DNA of 64,000 nt. Origin: Edaphochlamys debaryana (taxonomy: Eukaryota > Chlorophyta > Chlorophyceae > Chlamydomonadales). Positions 42,714 through 55,081 of the stretch are shown one piece after another; the first letter of the stretch is position 1, and each line of letters starts with the position of its first letter. Position numbers and translations under genes: made by a program. Under the pieces are notes generated by a model. That model ran no database searches and was not told where the DNA came from. It saw only the letters and a program-made list of their open reading frames with translations. The DNA is taken from the NCBI GenBank assembly GCA_016858145.1, contig JAEHOE010000037.1, positions 744,001-808,000 on the forward strand, given 5' to 3'.

Positions 42714-44280
42714 GGGCGGGAGAAGGCAGGTTGGGGGGGCGGGGAAGGTGGCGGACAGGAGGAGTGAGTGATGCCCTCACACGATGATCCCCTGTGACAA
42801 GGAACGGGTTGCAGGCGTGCAAAGCCAGGGAAAGTGAAGCAAATAATGTACAGTGCGCAGTTGAGTTGGTGCCAGGCAGTGTTGAGGGTGCAGCATACTG
42901 GTACTGCGCTCGGGGCGCCGGAGTGCAGGTGCTTAGAGGACCCTCAGCCCGGGCGTGCCAGGCGCGGCTTGCAGTTTTGTGCAACGTGCTTGTTGATGCA
43001 TTCTTCCATCTTCTTTGTTCGAGATTATTGAATGGTATGTTGCGGTGCCACCTTGCATCGGTTGGGGGTGTCATGTTCTGTGGGGGCTGGCCATGGAAGA
43101 GGCTGGACCGCTGACTCTCAGACTATTGAGAGGGGGAGCATGATCAGGGCGGACCAGGACCCTGAGTGCCGTGACCGGACTGAGCTCCACCTGACGTGGA
43201 CGAGCGGGCGGGGGGTCACCGGGTGGGTTCTTAGGGTGGGACAAGGCCTATCCCGGATGAACTGAACCCTGAACCCTCACGAGGTTGTGTCTATGGCTAC
43301 GTGGCAGGCTTACTGCGAATAGCGGGGACTCGTGCGGAAGGGCATGGATGACTGGCGGATGCCGTCAACGGGCCTGGGCCCTGCCTGGGAGGACTGCGGA
43401 GTGTGCGGAGACGGGGGATACATGTGAGCACGAACGGTGCGTGGCAGGGATGTTCCTGAATCCTGATGGGGAGTGGACATTGACGAGGACTGAGGGCTGC
43501 CAGTCCGCCGTGGTTAGCCCATGACTGCGTACCGGTAGTAGGACTAGCAGCGGAGTGGAGCATCTCCCCGTGCGCTCAAGAAGGTGCGGAAGATGCACGT
43601 CTGAACTCCATGGCCAGAGCAGGCGAGGCCGCGCGTGTTGCTGGCGCTTACTCCCCAGCAACAGTCTCCAAACTTGCGAGCTGCTCCTGCCCTGCCTTCA
43701 CGATCCGCGTCCGCCGACGGATACCGGTGGGGCAAGCCAACGTTACAGCTGACCAAGGCCAGGGGACCGTTGGCCTGGACTAACGCACTTTCGCCAAAAC
43801 ACGTGTGCATGCCGCCTCGGGCGCTCGGGGCAAACACATCGGTCCAGCAGCAGGCCAGCTGCCCCCTGCGTGATGCGTCCCCCTCGGTCCCATGGTTCCC
43901 GCCCTCAGCCTTCTCTCTCAGCCCCCTACAGCTGCCATCACCAGCCATCACCATCACCCATCACGGCTGCTGTTACTGTCAAGAAGCATCACCACACCGG
44001 TAACTAACGCCTGACAGCGCCACACCTACTGTAGACATAAGGAAGCCCACCTGTCCGTCTTGTGCAAGGCCCCACTCCGCCCCCCTGCCTGCCCCCCCTC
44101 CGCCACCGCTGGTCCGCGCCCTCGACCCGTCCGAGCCCTTCCCTCGTCCGCCCTTGTCCGCCTGCTTCTCACAATCCAAACAATGACTCGTCCCATATCC
44201 AAATATATTACACCCGCATCCGCATCCGCATCCCTACGTGCGCCCGCATCCGCACCCGCGCGGGCCCCAACCTCCCTCCC
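42714..44280. other. convergent intergenic region
   Basis: Lies between the 3' ends of the CAP gene (plus) and the LONRF gene (minus). No coding chain, RNA gene or element was recognised. It contains scattered GTACCGGTA-type motifs (near 43.53 kb) and short GCATCC repeats near 44.22 kb. Confidence 0.35.
44208..44212 (-). promoter_or_regulatory. TGTAA polyadenylation signal (minus strand)
   Basis: TTACA on the plus strand, 69 nt past the LONRF stop when read on the minus strand. Confidence 0.6.
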
Positions 44281-47200
44281 TCACATGATGGAGCACCCAC
44301 CCCCCGCCGCGCCCCCCGCCGCCAGCCGCGCCCCGAATGCCTCCCGCAGCGCCCGAAGGCGCTGGGTCGTGTCCGTGAGCCCCAGCAGGGGGGCCCGGGG
44401 CAGCTCGGGCAGCAGCGAGCAGGCCGCCGTGGCCTGGGGGGCAGCGAGGGTCGGGATGTCAGGGGTTGGGGCGTGGGGCAGGGATGAGGGCGCAGGGGTA
44501 GGCCGGGGAAGCAAGGGTCGGTGCAAAGCATGGTCCCGACCGATCTGTGCGGTCAGGCTGGAGGTCCTCAGCATCCTTCGTGCACGTGCAGTTGCGTTCC
44601 ACTCCCTGCCTTCATCGGTGCGCCCTGTGCCGCGCGGGCCGCACCCCCCGCTCACCGCCCACAGGCTGAACTTCTCCGCCTGCTCCAGCGGCGGCCGCTC
44701 CCCCAGGGAGCCCAGCAGCGCCCGCACGCGCCCCGCCAGGCGCCCGTTGGCTGCGGCCAGGGGGCGCAGCTGCGTGAGGATGGAGTCCAGCTGGCCGGCC
44801 ACCTGGGGGTGTGGAGAGGGGAGTGTGTGGGGGTATGGGGTGGGAGAGGGAGGGAGAGGGAGAGGGAGATGGTGAGGGAGGGAGCGGGGGAAGGAGAGGG
44901 CCGTGAGGCATGAGTTGGGCGCAGAGGCATCGGGCATTCGTGCTAAGTCTCCCACTCTGAAGCCCAAACTCGTGTTACATGGGTGCCACTCTGGAGTTCA
45001 CACGCGGCGGCGGCCCCACCTGTGACGCCAGTTCGGGCAGGGCGGAGTGCTCGGGCGTCCCCGGCGCGGGCGTGAGGTCCTGCGAGCGGGAAGAGGGGCA
45101 GCAGGGGCCGCGCAGGGGGGTGTGGCTGGAGGCTGGGGTTGGCGAAACAGCGGGCGGGCGGAGGGGCGGGCAGGGGGGAAGGTGGAGTCCCAGCGGGCGA
45201 AGGCAGGTTAGGCTGGGGGGCTGGAGCTGGAGGCACACGGCCGCAGCTGGCTGGACGGGGACGGAGGGGCGAGTGGGTGAGCAGGGTGGCTCGGGGCAAA
45301 TGATCGAGGCACAACCATGCTTGTGGGCGGGGGCATGGGCCGACAGGCGAGAGGCCCGGGCTGGGTGCGTCGGCTCCAAACCACCCCGGCGCCCCCGCGG
45401 CGGATAGAGGCGACAGGACCCGGGCTGTGTACCGGTAGAGCAAGGACACCGGGTTTGGGCGCGGCGGTCCGCAGGGGAGCATCCCCGGAGCCTGGACACC
45501 CTCCACAATTCCCCCCCCCCCCGCCGGCCCTGCCCCCAGGACCCCAGCGCACCTGTAGCGGCTCGCACCTCGCCACCCGGTAGCCGTCCAGCTCCGTGTG
45601 GTTGAGGATGCGCAGCCGCCGCCGCCCCACCAGCTCCAGGTAGTAGCGCCTGGGGAGCGAGCGGTTGGGATGGGTTGAGATTGGAGCTGATTAGGTTTGC
45701 ATCGGAGCGAGTCGTTGGCTTGCGTGTGGGACGATCGGGTGCGCGCGACGCAAGGGTGACAGAGGCGCGGGCTGTCCAGCCCACAGTTGCCACTGCTGCA
45801 GGGTGGGCCGGTGCGGCGGAGAGCGGTGGACGGCCGTGGGCAGCTGTAGGAGGCGGTACGGGGCAGCGCCCTAATGGTGCCGCCTGCCTGCCTGTCCCCA
45901 GGAAAGCCCGCGTCCCCGTCCCCGCCCCACCCGTCCGGCTGCGCCTGGCACTCCACGATCTCTGCCTCCACGCACACGCCCTCGATTTCCCGGTCGTCCC
46001 GCCGCGCCTTCGGGGAAAGGGGGTGCGGGAGCAGCAGGAAACATACGGGGGCGGGCAACCGTTAACGGTGGTGGGAGCAGCGGGACGTAGGGCAGGACGG
46101 GGCGGACTTTCACTGTCTTGTCCCCTTCACCTCCAGGGCCAGACGTACTGCATGGCCTTGGCCCCCTGCCCCTGCCCCCACGCCCCCCCGGCACCATCTG
46201 GGCTATCCAAACTCTAACTCGTCAAAGATCGCCCCCCCGCCCCCCCCCCCACACCTGCGTCATGCCCAGGCGACGGCTGCCCTCCATCACCCGCCGGACC
46301 ATGAGCCGGTACCTGGGGTGGTGGTGGGTGGGGTGGGGAGAGGGAGGGGCGGGTCAGGGCGGAGGCTAAGGCGCAGTAGCGCAGGCGGCGGCCCCCGCTG
46401 CAGTCATCATTGTTGTTGCTGCGTCCTGCTTCGCCACGACCTGCCCTGCCCTTCCCATCAAAGCCTTGCAACCGCTGAACCCTCCCTCCCTCCCACGCCA
46501 CACGCACCGTGGCTCGAAGATGTTGAGTGCGATGCTCTCCCCCGGCAGGATGAGCTGCATCACGAACAGCGGCAGCGACACGATGGGGCCCGCGGGGGCC
46601 CCGCCCGGGCCCGGGCCGGGCCCAGCGGCCCCAGGCGCGGGCCCCGAGCCGCTCCGCCCCAGCGCCCCCGCCTCCCCCGCTGCTGCTGCCGCTGCCGCCT
46701 CGTGCGCCCCCTCCCCCCGCGCCTCCCGCCGCCGCTCCTCGTACTCCTCCGGGAAGGAGGCGGACAGGATGGAGGCCAGCGTGATGGTCACGGGCAGAGC
46801 GTCGCGGGCCACGTGCAGCACCTGTACGGCAGTACGGCGGTACGGCGGTACGCGTACGTGACGGGGGGTGGGTTTCGTGGCAGGGATGCGGGGCATCATG
46901 CGGTTGGCGGGGCGGGGGTTGGGGGGTTGGGGGGGTGTTTGAAGCTGAGAAGCGGGAGAGCGTCTGTACGCCTGCGCCAGGAAAGCTTAGCTTGCGATGG
47001 TACATAGTACGGGGTTGGGGGGGGGGGGTGGGAAGGAGCGGGCACGGACTGCTCGAAGCCGCGTGGACTCTGTCCCCGTCCCTGTCCCTGTCCCTGTGCC
47101 TAGTCTCCGTCTTCCGGCCGTGGGTGCGAGGTCCCCAAAAGCACCCCATAGCTGCTGCCTACCGGGCGCCCCCACGCACGTATCCCCCCTCCACGAACGC

Positions 47201-49904
47201 ACCGCTCTGCAGTAGGGGCAGCGCGGTTTGTGGTCCATGGCCCGCGCAAAGCACTCCCGACAGAAGGTGTGGCCGCAGGGGGTGCTGCGGGGCGGCGGAG
47301 GACGGGGGGAACGGGGGCGGGGATGGAAGGAGAGCAAAGGGGCGGCCGGGCCCAAAGCCACGTGCGCAGCGCCACCGCGGGCGAGCCCGTCCCCCTAACG
47401 CCGTCAAGAGGACGGCCAACGACAAGGTCCCCCCTCCCCCCCCCACACCCTCCTCCCCAACCGTCTTGGATCAAAAATCTAGATCTGAGATCCAAGATCC
47501 AAGATCCACCCCCATCCTCCACCCACGTGACCGGCTCGAACAGCAGCTTGGCGCACAGGGCGCAGTCCCAATCGTCGATGGCGCCCCGGGCCGCCCCCGC
47601 CCCCAGGGAGCGCTGGCGCTTGGCGGCGGCGCCGGCGGGGGAGGCGGCGGCGGGCCCTGTGGGGGAGCCCAGGCCGGCGCCGGCCCCCGCCGCTGCTCCT
47701 GCCCCTGCCCCCGCTGCCGCCGGGCCGGCGCCCTCCGGGGCGGCCCCTGTGTCTGGGTCCCCCGCCAACACCGCCTGCACCTCGCGCAGACTGGCCTGGG
47801 GTGGGGGGAGGTGAGGGGGTGTCGGGCAGAAGGTGCAAGTCAGGTGGGGGGGGGGCAGGGGTGATGTGAGGGGGTGGGGGTATGGCCACTGCGGGTCCCC
47901 TAGCATGCTGGCTTTCACCGGCTGTCGACTCGATCCGTACCGACCAGTGACTTCCACACTCCCTTGAGACCTTAGAAAGGCCCCGCTATCGCCCGCCGTG
48001 AGCGAGCAAGCCCTGACAGCGAACGCACTCGGCGCGTTGCCGGTACACGCGCGACGGCCCCCCACCGACAGCCTCCCTGCCGCCCCCACCCCCCATACCT
48101 GCAGCTGTGTGTTGGTGGGCTCCGCCTCCAGCCCCTCCAGCAGTGCATCGCGGGCCTCGTGGAAGCGCTCCAGCAGGAACAGCGCGGCGGCCTGGGGGGT
48201 GGTAGGGGGTGAGGGGGTGAGGGGATGAGCGGGAGAGCGTGTAGTTGTTAGTGGGATTGCCGGAGAAGGTACTGCGGGAACGCATCGCATGCGCCAGAGA
48301 AGCATGGGCCCAAAGGGGTTGAGGGGGTCGAGGGGGGTGAGGGGGGTGAGCGGGGTGAGGGGGGCGGGGGCCGGATGGGGGGCGTGGTGGGTGTCAGCAA
48401 GCGGCGGGTGGGGAGGGGGGGGCGTGCCAGCACCGGCACGGACCGGCGCTGCAGCAGGGCAGGCGGGGCGGGCGGGGCCCGGCCGGAGCGCCGCTGCCTC
48501 GCCGCTGCCGCACCCGTCTTGCGGTGCCAATCTGTCACCCCTCATCGCTCGCCTCCCGCCGCCCCCCACCCCCCACCACGCACCAGCTTCCCCCGCGCCT
48601 CCGCCCATTCGGGCCTCAGCCCCAGAGCCTTGGTGGCGTCCCTCAGGGCCATCTGAGCCAGAGAGGTGGGGTCCAGGTCGAACAGTGCCTGTAGGGAAGG
48701 GGGGGGAAGGGGGTAAGCGCGGTGTGTTTTGTTAGTACTGGACAGCGCAAGGAGAGAAGGGGCGGGAAAGGAGCGGCAGCAGGGGCAGCGAGGAAGGATT
48801 CCTCCAGTTGCGCGCGGTGGGTATGGTTGAGCTACAGAGCCAGCTGTAGTGGCGGCTCCAGTCACACGACTACATCCCCCCACCCTCCCACGCACCGCGC
48901 ATTCGGAGCGGCGGGCGGAACGGCTGCGGTAGCTGCGGCTCAGGCTGTGGGCAAGGGGGGCGGGAGGGAGGGCGGGAGGGAGTAGCTTCAATGGACAGAT
49001 GCGGGTGGGGCCACGAGGCCAGCATAGGCCAGGCTATCACCACCTCATTACCACACGCCCGGATGGGGAAGCAGGCAGTCAGGGGCTGTTTGAAGGCGAT
49101 GGGAGCGTTGGTAGCATTCTCCTCCTGGCCTTACAGGGCCGTGACGGCGAGGTGACCCGGTCAGCGACTCCAAGAGCCCAGCGACACGCACCTGCTGTAG
49201 GCCCCGCTGCGTGCCGCCAGCAGGGCCGCCACGTCCTCCGCCGCCCGCGCCCAGCGCAGGGCCTCCGTGTACGCAGCGGCACCCTCGCCGAACTGAGGCG
49301 TGGGTGTGTGGGTGGGGGGAGGTGGCGGGAGGTGGGGGGAGGGCATCAGGCGGGTTCAGGGTTCACGGTCTCAGTCCTGGGGCTGGCAGAAACGGCCCTA
49401 GCATGGCAATACCTCTTACCCATACGGTAGTCCCTCAACGAGACTGTTCGTCACGGCTCCTTGCCCGGCCTGCCGTGCCTCCACCCACCCACACCCACCC
49501 CGTTTTCCCCTTGTTTCCCCCGCCCCCCCACCAGCTCAGAGCGGCATAGCCGGTCGCCCCGCCCCTTCGCGCCGTCCAGAGCCTCACGCTCCTCCGGCGT
49601 CAGCTCCGTAGCGACACCGCCCTCGCTCTTGAGAGAGCTGACCTGCGCGCGTCCAGAAACGCGCCACAAGTGAGGCCGGTATCATCGGCTCGACTGTCGG
49701 AGGCTCCAGCATTTCACCCGTGTTCGCGCGCCAACGGGGCTTATCAGGATTGCTAAAACACCTCGCTGGACCTACTCGAGCAAACGCGCGTGGCGCTGGG
49801 TCGGCTCCCTCGTCCGGCGCGCCAGCGCCATTGGCAAACACTTCCGCGACCAGGCGGTCCACGGACGCGCGCGGCGGACCGCCCAGGCCGCCTCCTTCAC
49901 TCAT
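44281..49904 (-). CDS. LONRF-type E3 ligase: TPR, RING finger and LON substrate-binding domain, C-terminal CaaX
   Basis: The ATG at 49904 begins MSEGGGLGGPPRASVDRLVA. TPR-like helices follow: EALDGAKGRGDRLCRSEL, FGEGAAAYTEALRWARAAED, SLAQMALRDATKALGLRPEW and AAALFLLERFHEARDALLEG (49.6-48.1 kb). After an Ala/Gly-rich linker comes a C3HC4 RING split over two exons: DWDCALCAKLLFEPVT (47.55 kb) and PCGHTFCRECFARAMDHKP with CPYC (47.27 kb). The LON N-terminal domain has PLFVMQLILPGESIALNIFE and YRLMVRRVMEGSRRLGM (46.55-46.26 kb), then the ELVGRRRLRILNHTELDGYR segment (45.6 kb). This order matches LONRF proteins, which act as ubiquitin ligases in protein quality control. The end reads GGGCSIM then stop, a farnesylation-type CaaX box that I do not know from animal LONRF. 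Borders of several short exons are approximate. Confidence 0.85.
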
Positions 49905-50810
49905 AGCGAAGCAACACGCTCCAAAACGCCGACTGGAACCTTGCTTGTGAACGAGCAACTAGGGTTGCAAGCAAAGCGTCCGCGCAATGTCGTCTACCAG
50001 AGCTTGCGAGCGGTGCAGGTGGACGCTTGTGCGGCTTGTGCGGTCGGCGATGTGGGTTGCTGGTGTTGGCAATAGGGCGGTGCAGCGTGGGGCCGGGGAG
50101 CCAGGCGCATCGTGGGGCCACGCACCGCCTCACACGTACTCGTAATGCAGTACGCTCGTCCTTCCTTTTGGCCTCCACGACGCACCGCCCGCACACCCTC
50201 TCCAGGCAGGGGGTAGATCCTTCCGACATCCATCATGCTTCATCTGGAAAGAGCTTACCGTGAGGAGCCCAAATCCGCCCCGCCTGCGAAGCCCCTCAGC
50301 CTCCCCGCTGCATCCGCTCCTGGTAGCTCGACATCGAGCTCACGGCCCTAGGCTCAGCGCGCCCGTGATCCACCACCGCTCCAGCCTCGCCGGTCCGGCC
50401 TCAGGCCCCTTGGTCCCCTGCTTCGTCCTATACTGTGTGCCTGCCTGTGTACGGTCCACCGGTCCGCTCGCAGGCCACAGCACCCTGCAACATCCGTCCA
50501 CGTCCGCCCACCTCCCGTCCCTCCCCGCTGCTGCGTGCCCTCGTTCGCAGTCCGGGCGGCCAGCCCCGCCTCCGCCCCAGCCCTCGCACGTCCCAAGGCC
50601 CGGCCCCCCACACAGCTTGCGCCGCTCCACACCAGGGCCGCCGGGTGCCCCCTCCTGCCGCGGCCTCCGCTGCACCCGCTGCCCCGCCTCCCGCCTCCGC
50701 CTCCGACCGACAGCCCTCTTTGCGTCCAGCTACGAGCCCAGACCTCCGCCTCCTTTCCGCTCCTCCGCCCTGCCCCACACAGACCCCCCCCCCCTCACAG
50801 CCCCCTCCCC
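49905..50810. other. intergenic: LONRF promoter and BBS8 3' UTR
   Basis: Both neighbours are on the minus strand. The left part should carry the LONRF promoter and the right part the BBS8 3' UTR. The sequence near 50.5-50.8 kb is strongly C-rich, with long open frames that look like shadows of base composition. No minus-strand TGTAA was seen. Confidence 0.35.
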
Positions 50811-53800
50811 TCACAGCATGGTGAAGTGCGCCTTGAGCTGCTTGAGCAGCTCGTGGGACTCGGTGTGCTCGGGGTAGGCGGCCAGCGCCTGGCTCACCTG
50901 GGGGGGTGGGGGGGGGAGGGGGAGGGGGAGGGAGGGGGAGGGAGAGGGGGAGAGGCCAGGGTCGACACGAGAGGGAGCAGGTGAGGAGGGAGGCGCTAAG
51001 GCCCCTGGTCCCGCCGCTCCAAGGCCTGAGTGACCCCTGCGCCCGACTCGGCAAGACGAAAGCCACCACGCCCCGCCTCCCCTGACGCGTGGACCTCACC
51101 AGCTCGAAGGAGACCTGGAAGTCGCCCGCCTTGAAGGCCAGCAGCGCGCCGTTGAAGAAGAGCTCGAACACGTGCACCCCCTCGCGCTGGCCGGACCTGA
51201 AGGTGGGGGGGTGAGGAGGGGGAGGGGGAGGAGGGGGAGGGGGAGGCTCGTCAGGGACAGGGCCTGGCGGGGCGTGGGGTGGGGTGCATGCAGGCGGGCG
51301 CGTGGCGGTGGGTGGTGGGGTACAAGGCTGCAGGCGGAGGGGGGTGCGGGCTCGTCCTCGCCTGAAGAGCGCCGCCGCCGAGTCGTCGTTGCCCTTGCGG
51401 TACTCGAGCACGCCCAGGTTGTTGAGCGCCTCGGCGTGGCTGGGGTTGAGCGAGATGGCGATCTGGGGGGTGGGGTGGGGTGGGTGGGGGGAGCGTGTGT
51501 GTGGGAGGTCGGCCAAAGAGGTCGGCCGATAAGGATAAGGGGGGCGATGCAGGCGAAACCGGTATGCAGCGATGCACCTGGCCCCCAGTAGGACACGCCA
51601 TATCAGCTAGGCGGTGCAAGCCTGCCCCAACGAAGCACACTGAACGCCACAACCCTTTCCCACTTGCCCCTCCTCTCCCTCCCACAGACACACACCTTGA
51701 AGGCCTGGTAGGCCAGCGCCAGGTCCCCAATGCCCACCGCCACCTGGGGGCACGGGGGGGGGAGGGGGGGGGGGGGAAAGGGCAGGAAGGGGGGAGGGTG
51801 GCGGTAGCGCTTGGCAAGGGCAGTGGAGGCCACGTTGGGCGAGGTGGCGACCGGGGGCTTAAGGGGTCCGCCCGGGCAGAGCGGGCAGCACCATGCAGCC
51901 CTCCGCCTTGCTGCCGCTTTACCCCCCCCTCCTCCCCCCCACCTGGCCGATGTTGTACCATATGTCGGGCAGCGCTGCGTCGTCCCCCAGGGCCAGGGCG
52001 CGGTCGAAGCAGCCCAGGCACATGTCGTACTGGGGGGGGGGCAAGAATTTTTGAGCGGGAAGCGCATAAGGCGGCGGCCGGCAGGAGGGGCAGAGGACGT
52101 CGAGAGTGGGTGGAAGGGCAGAGGGGCAGCGCTCAGCAACACAGCCCTTGAGGGCACCATACCCAGCCACTCACCGTCACCCCTCACCCACCCCCCCACC
52201 TGCGACGCGTAGAAGCAGCACAGCCCCAGGTTGTTCCACAGCTCGGCATTGGTCACCCCCATCTGCAGCAACCGCCGGTAGTACCTGGGGGGCGGGGCGG
52301 GGGGCGGGGGTGGTGGCCGACGCTGGTTGGGGGTTCACGCACGGCATGTCCTCCCAAGCCCCCACAAAGCCTATACCAGTAAGCCTATACCACTCACCCC
52401 AGCACGAGGCAGGCCGCGGCTCCACCCCACGACTTCAACCCCCCCCCCCCCTCCCCCCCCCCTCTCCATCCCCCTCTCCCTCCACGCCCCCCCTCTCCAC
52501 CCGCCCTTCCCCTTCCCCTCCCCCCTCCCCCCTCCCCCTCCCCCCCTCCCCACCTCAGCGCGATCTCCGGCTGGTCCGTGTAGAAGTGGTGCGCCGCCAG
52601 GCAGGCGATGGCCTCCACGTTGGAGGCGTCGTGGAACAGCACGTTCTTGTAGAAGGACACACCCCGATCGGCGTCGCCCAGGGCGTCGTACACACGCGCC
52701 ACGCCCAGCAGCAGCGAGGAGTCGCCCGGGTGGGCCGACAGGGCCGAGGTGTAGTGCTCGAGGGCGGTGTTGGGCTGGGGGTCGGGGTGGGTGGGTGGGT
52801 GGGTAGGGCCGGCACGTGATGTGTGTTAGTGCAGTCGTGAGCAGAGGGAGGATGTGGGGGGGAGGGAAGAGGAGAGCGAGGGTGGGGCTCCCCGGAGCTC
52901 CGGCTCTGTAGGTGATATGCCCTGCCGCCCTTCCCCCACCAGCCCCCCCACACAGGTCGTCTTGCCCCCTTCCTCCCTTCCTCCCCACCTGGTCCATCCG
53001 CAGGTAGATCTTGCACAGCTCCAGTACGACACTGATCATGACGGCGCCGCCGTTGAGCCCGTTGCCCGCCGCCGCCGCCGCCGCCGTCCCGCCCGCCGCC
53101 GCCACCGCCGCCAGCTGCGCCTGCCCCTGCCCCAGCGCCGACTTGAACTGCCTCTCCGCGTCACGCAGCAGACCCAGCTGGTAGTAGCACTTGCCCAGGC
53201 GGGCCTTCCACCACCAGTCCTGGAGGGGGGTGAGGTGGGGGTGGGGGGGGGGGTGTTGGAAGGCGGGGAGTTGGAGGGGGCTGAATGCTTGTGTTGAGGG
53301 GACGGGCGGGAGTGGTGAAGGGCGGGCACCCAGGACCCCCCAGGACCTCACACCCCGGCCAGCTGCAAGCCGTACGAGGGTGCCAGCGCCTAGCCGCCAC
53401 CTCTCCTGCCCCCCCCCCGACGCCCCCGACCCCCCCCGCTCCCCACCTGGTACTCCGCCGCCTGTGTGGCCAGCGCGCACAGCTCCAGCGCCCGCTTCAT
53501 GTTGTGCTCCACGTATATGAGGTAGTCCACCAGGCAGCGGGACAGGAGGGGGCGGGCGGCGTACCTTGGTGGGTGGGCGGGTGGGTGGGCGGGTGGGTGG
53601 GTGGGTGGACGGGGGTGGGTGGGGGCGGGTGGGCGGGTGGGTGGGGGTGGGTGGATGGTGCGGGAGAGAGGAGGGATCGCGCTCGGGAGGGTGGACACGC
53701 CCCCGGAGTCCCCCCCGCCACGCCTTTGCATCGCCACACCCAGCCGGGACCCTAGCCCCCCTCTCCCCCCTTCCCCTCTCCCCCCTTCCCCCCCCCCTCC

Positions 53801-55081
53801 CCCCTACTTGCGCAGGTCCAGCCTCTCCACGTTGATGAAGGGACCGCCCGGCTCGGAGGCCAGAGAGGCGGTGCCCAGCCGCACGAACCTGGGGGTGGGT
53901 GGGGGAAGGGGGGGGGGGCGAGCGGCACGTAAGGGCTCGAGGTCACTCTGACGTCAGGCTTTTGCTCCTCACCCACAACCCCCCTCCCTCCACCCCTAGA
54001 CCGGGGGTAAGTCTCCTCCCTGTGTGCTGTGACCTCGGCTGCGCCCGTCCCGGCCAGTCCCCAAATCGCCCCAAGCCCACCCACTCCCTCCCTCCCCCCA
54101 TTCCCCAATACACACGCCCACGCACCGCCCCGAAGTGGTCACGGGCCGTGCGGTCCCCGGCTTTGCCCCCTTGAGCGCCTGCTGCAGGCTGGCGGTGCCC
54201 ACACGCCCCGAGGCCGAGGTGGTTGGGCGGTTGGAGCCGGTGCCGGGGCGCGCGAAGCCGGTGAGGGGGCGGCCGCTGCCCGTCATAGGGCGCACGGCCT
54301 GGCTGGGTGCGCCCTGAGAGGGGGGAGGGGGGAGGGGGGAGAGGGGGGGGGAGGGAGACAGGGGGGGGGGGCAGCAGGTCACCGGGAGGACCGAGACTGC
54401 TGAGAGTAGGGACCACCCAAGTCCTGGCCAGGCCAAGCCACCAGGCTGGTTGCCCCACGGCTCGCTCGGCTCGCACGGCTCCTGCTCCCCCCCGGGGCCG
54501 CGCCCTGCAGCCACCCACCGAGCCGGCGGCGCTGGTCATGGGCCGGGACAGGGAGGTGCCGGGGCGGGGCACCTGTGCCACCTGGTGCTCGTCCAGGAGG
54601 ATGTCCGCGACACCCTGGGGGGAGCGGGGGTGCAGGGGAAAGGCGTGTGTGTATGTGTGGGACGGAGGCGTTGTGGGGGAGGAGACCACAGCGGCGTCCG
54701 GGACATCGGTTCAACCCCCCACCCCCTTCGCAGTCAGGCCCTTGGCTGGCAGGCAACCCCTGGCCCCCCGCTGCCCCCCGAAGCCCTCCTCGAGTCACCA
54801 GTCTTTGCGACTGGACATGCGCGTAAGAGGCGAGGGCCCCGCGCGACACACATGTAGACCCGCTCCCGCGTGCGCACCTCCTCCTCGATTTCGAGGTCAT
54901 CAATCCAGTTCTTTAGCGTCAAGGCTCGTGTCTTTAGGTACCACACCGCCTGGTCGTAAGGGTTCTTCTCCAGTATGCTGGTGCAGACCTCGATGGCAGA
55001 GTCGAACTTCCTCCGTCTTAGCCTGCTCTGTGCCAGCCATACTGGGTTGAGCTGCTGCCCTGGCACTGGCGCCTGTGCCAT
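50811..55081 (-). CDS. BBS8: BBS8 (TTC8), TPR subunit of the BBSome
   Basis: Part of the BBSome coat complex that moves membrane proteins out of cilia. Exon 1 (55081-54878) reads MAQAPVPGQQLNPVWLAQSR, then RKFDSAIEVCTSILEKNPYD. Exons 2-3 (54614-54519; about 54313-54126) hold the family's Pro/Gly/Thr-rich linker with repeated R-P-x-T units (SRPMTSAAGS, VRPMTGSGRPLTGFARPGTG). TPR repeats follow: YLIYVEHNMKRALELCALAT, DWWWKARLGKCYYQLGLLRD, NTALEHYTSALSAHPGDSSL, GVSFYKNVLFHDASNVEAIA, NAELWNNLGLCCFYASQ, YDMCLGCFDRALALGDDAAL and IAISLNPSHAEALNNLGVLE. The end is HELLKQLKAHFTML. An Ala-rich insert (53.1 kb) interrupts one repeat. About 13 exons; the intron at 51361-51198 starts with GC. The order and linker are diagnostic. 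Confidence 0.93.
52435..52556. repeat. pyrimidine tract in a BBS8 intron
   Basis: About 120 nt of almost pure C and T on the plus strand (G/A on the coding strand) just before a splice donor of BBS8. A purine-rich coding strand of this kind can form triplex or G-quadruplex structure. Confidence 0.8.
53561..53660. repeat. GGGTGGGC/GGGTGGGT tandem repeat in a BBS8 intron
   Basis: Four-base G-runs alternating GGGT and GGGC continue for about 100 nt within the intron between the FVRLGTASL exon and the ARPLLSRCLVDYL exon. Confidence 0.85.

Noticed and set aside
50260..50877. Long plus-strand Pro-rich frame next to the BBS8 stop
   Set aside because: It reflects the C-rich strand of a 3' UTR and overlaps the BBS8 last exon on the opposite strand.
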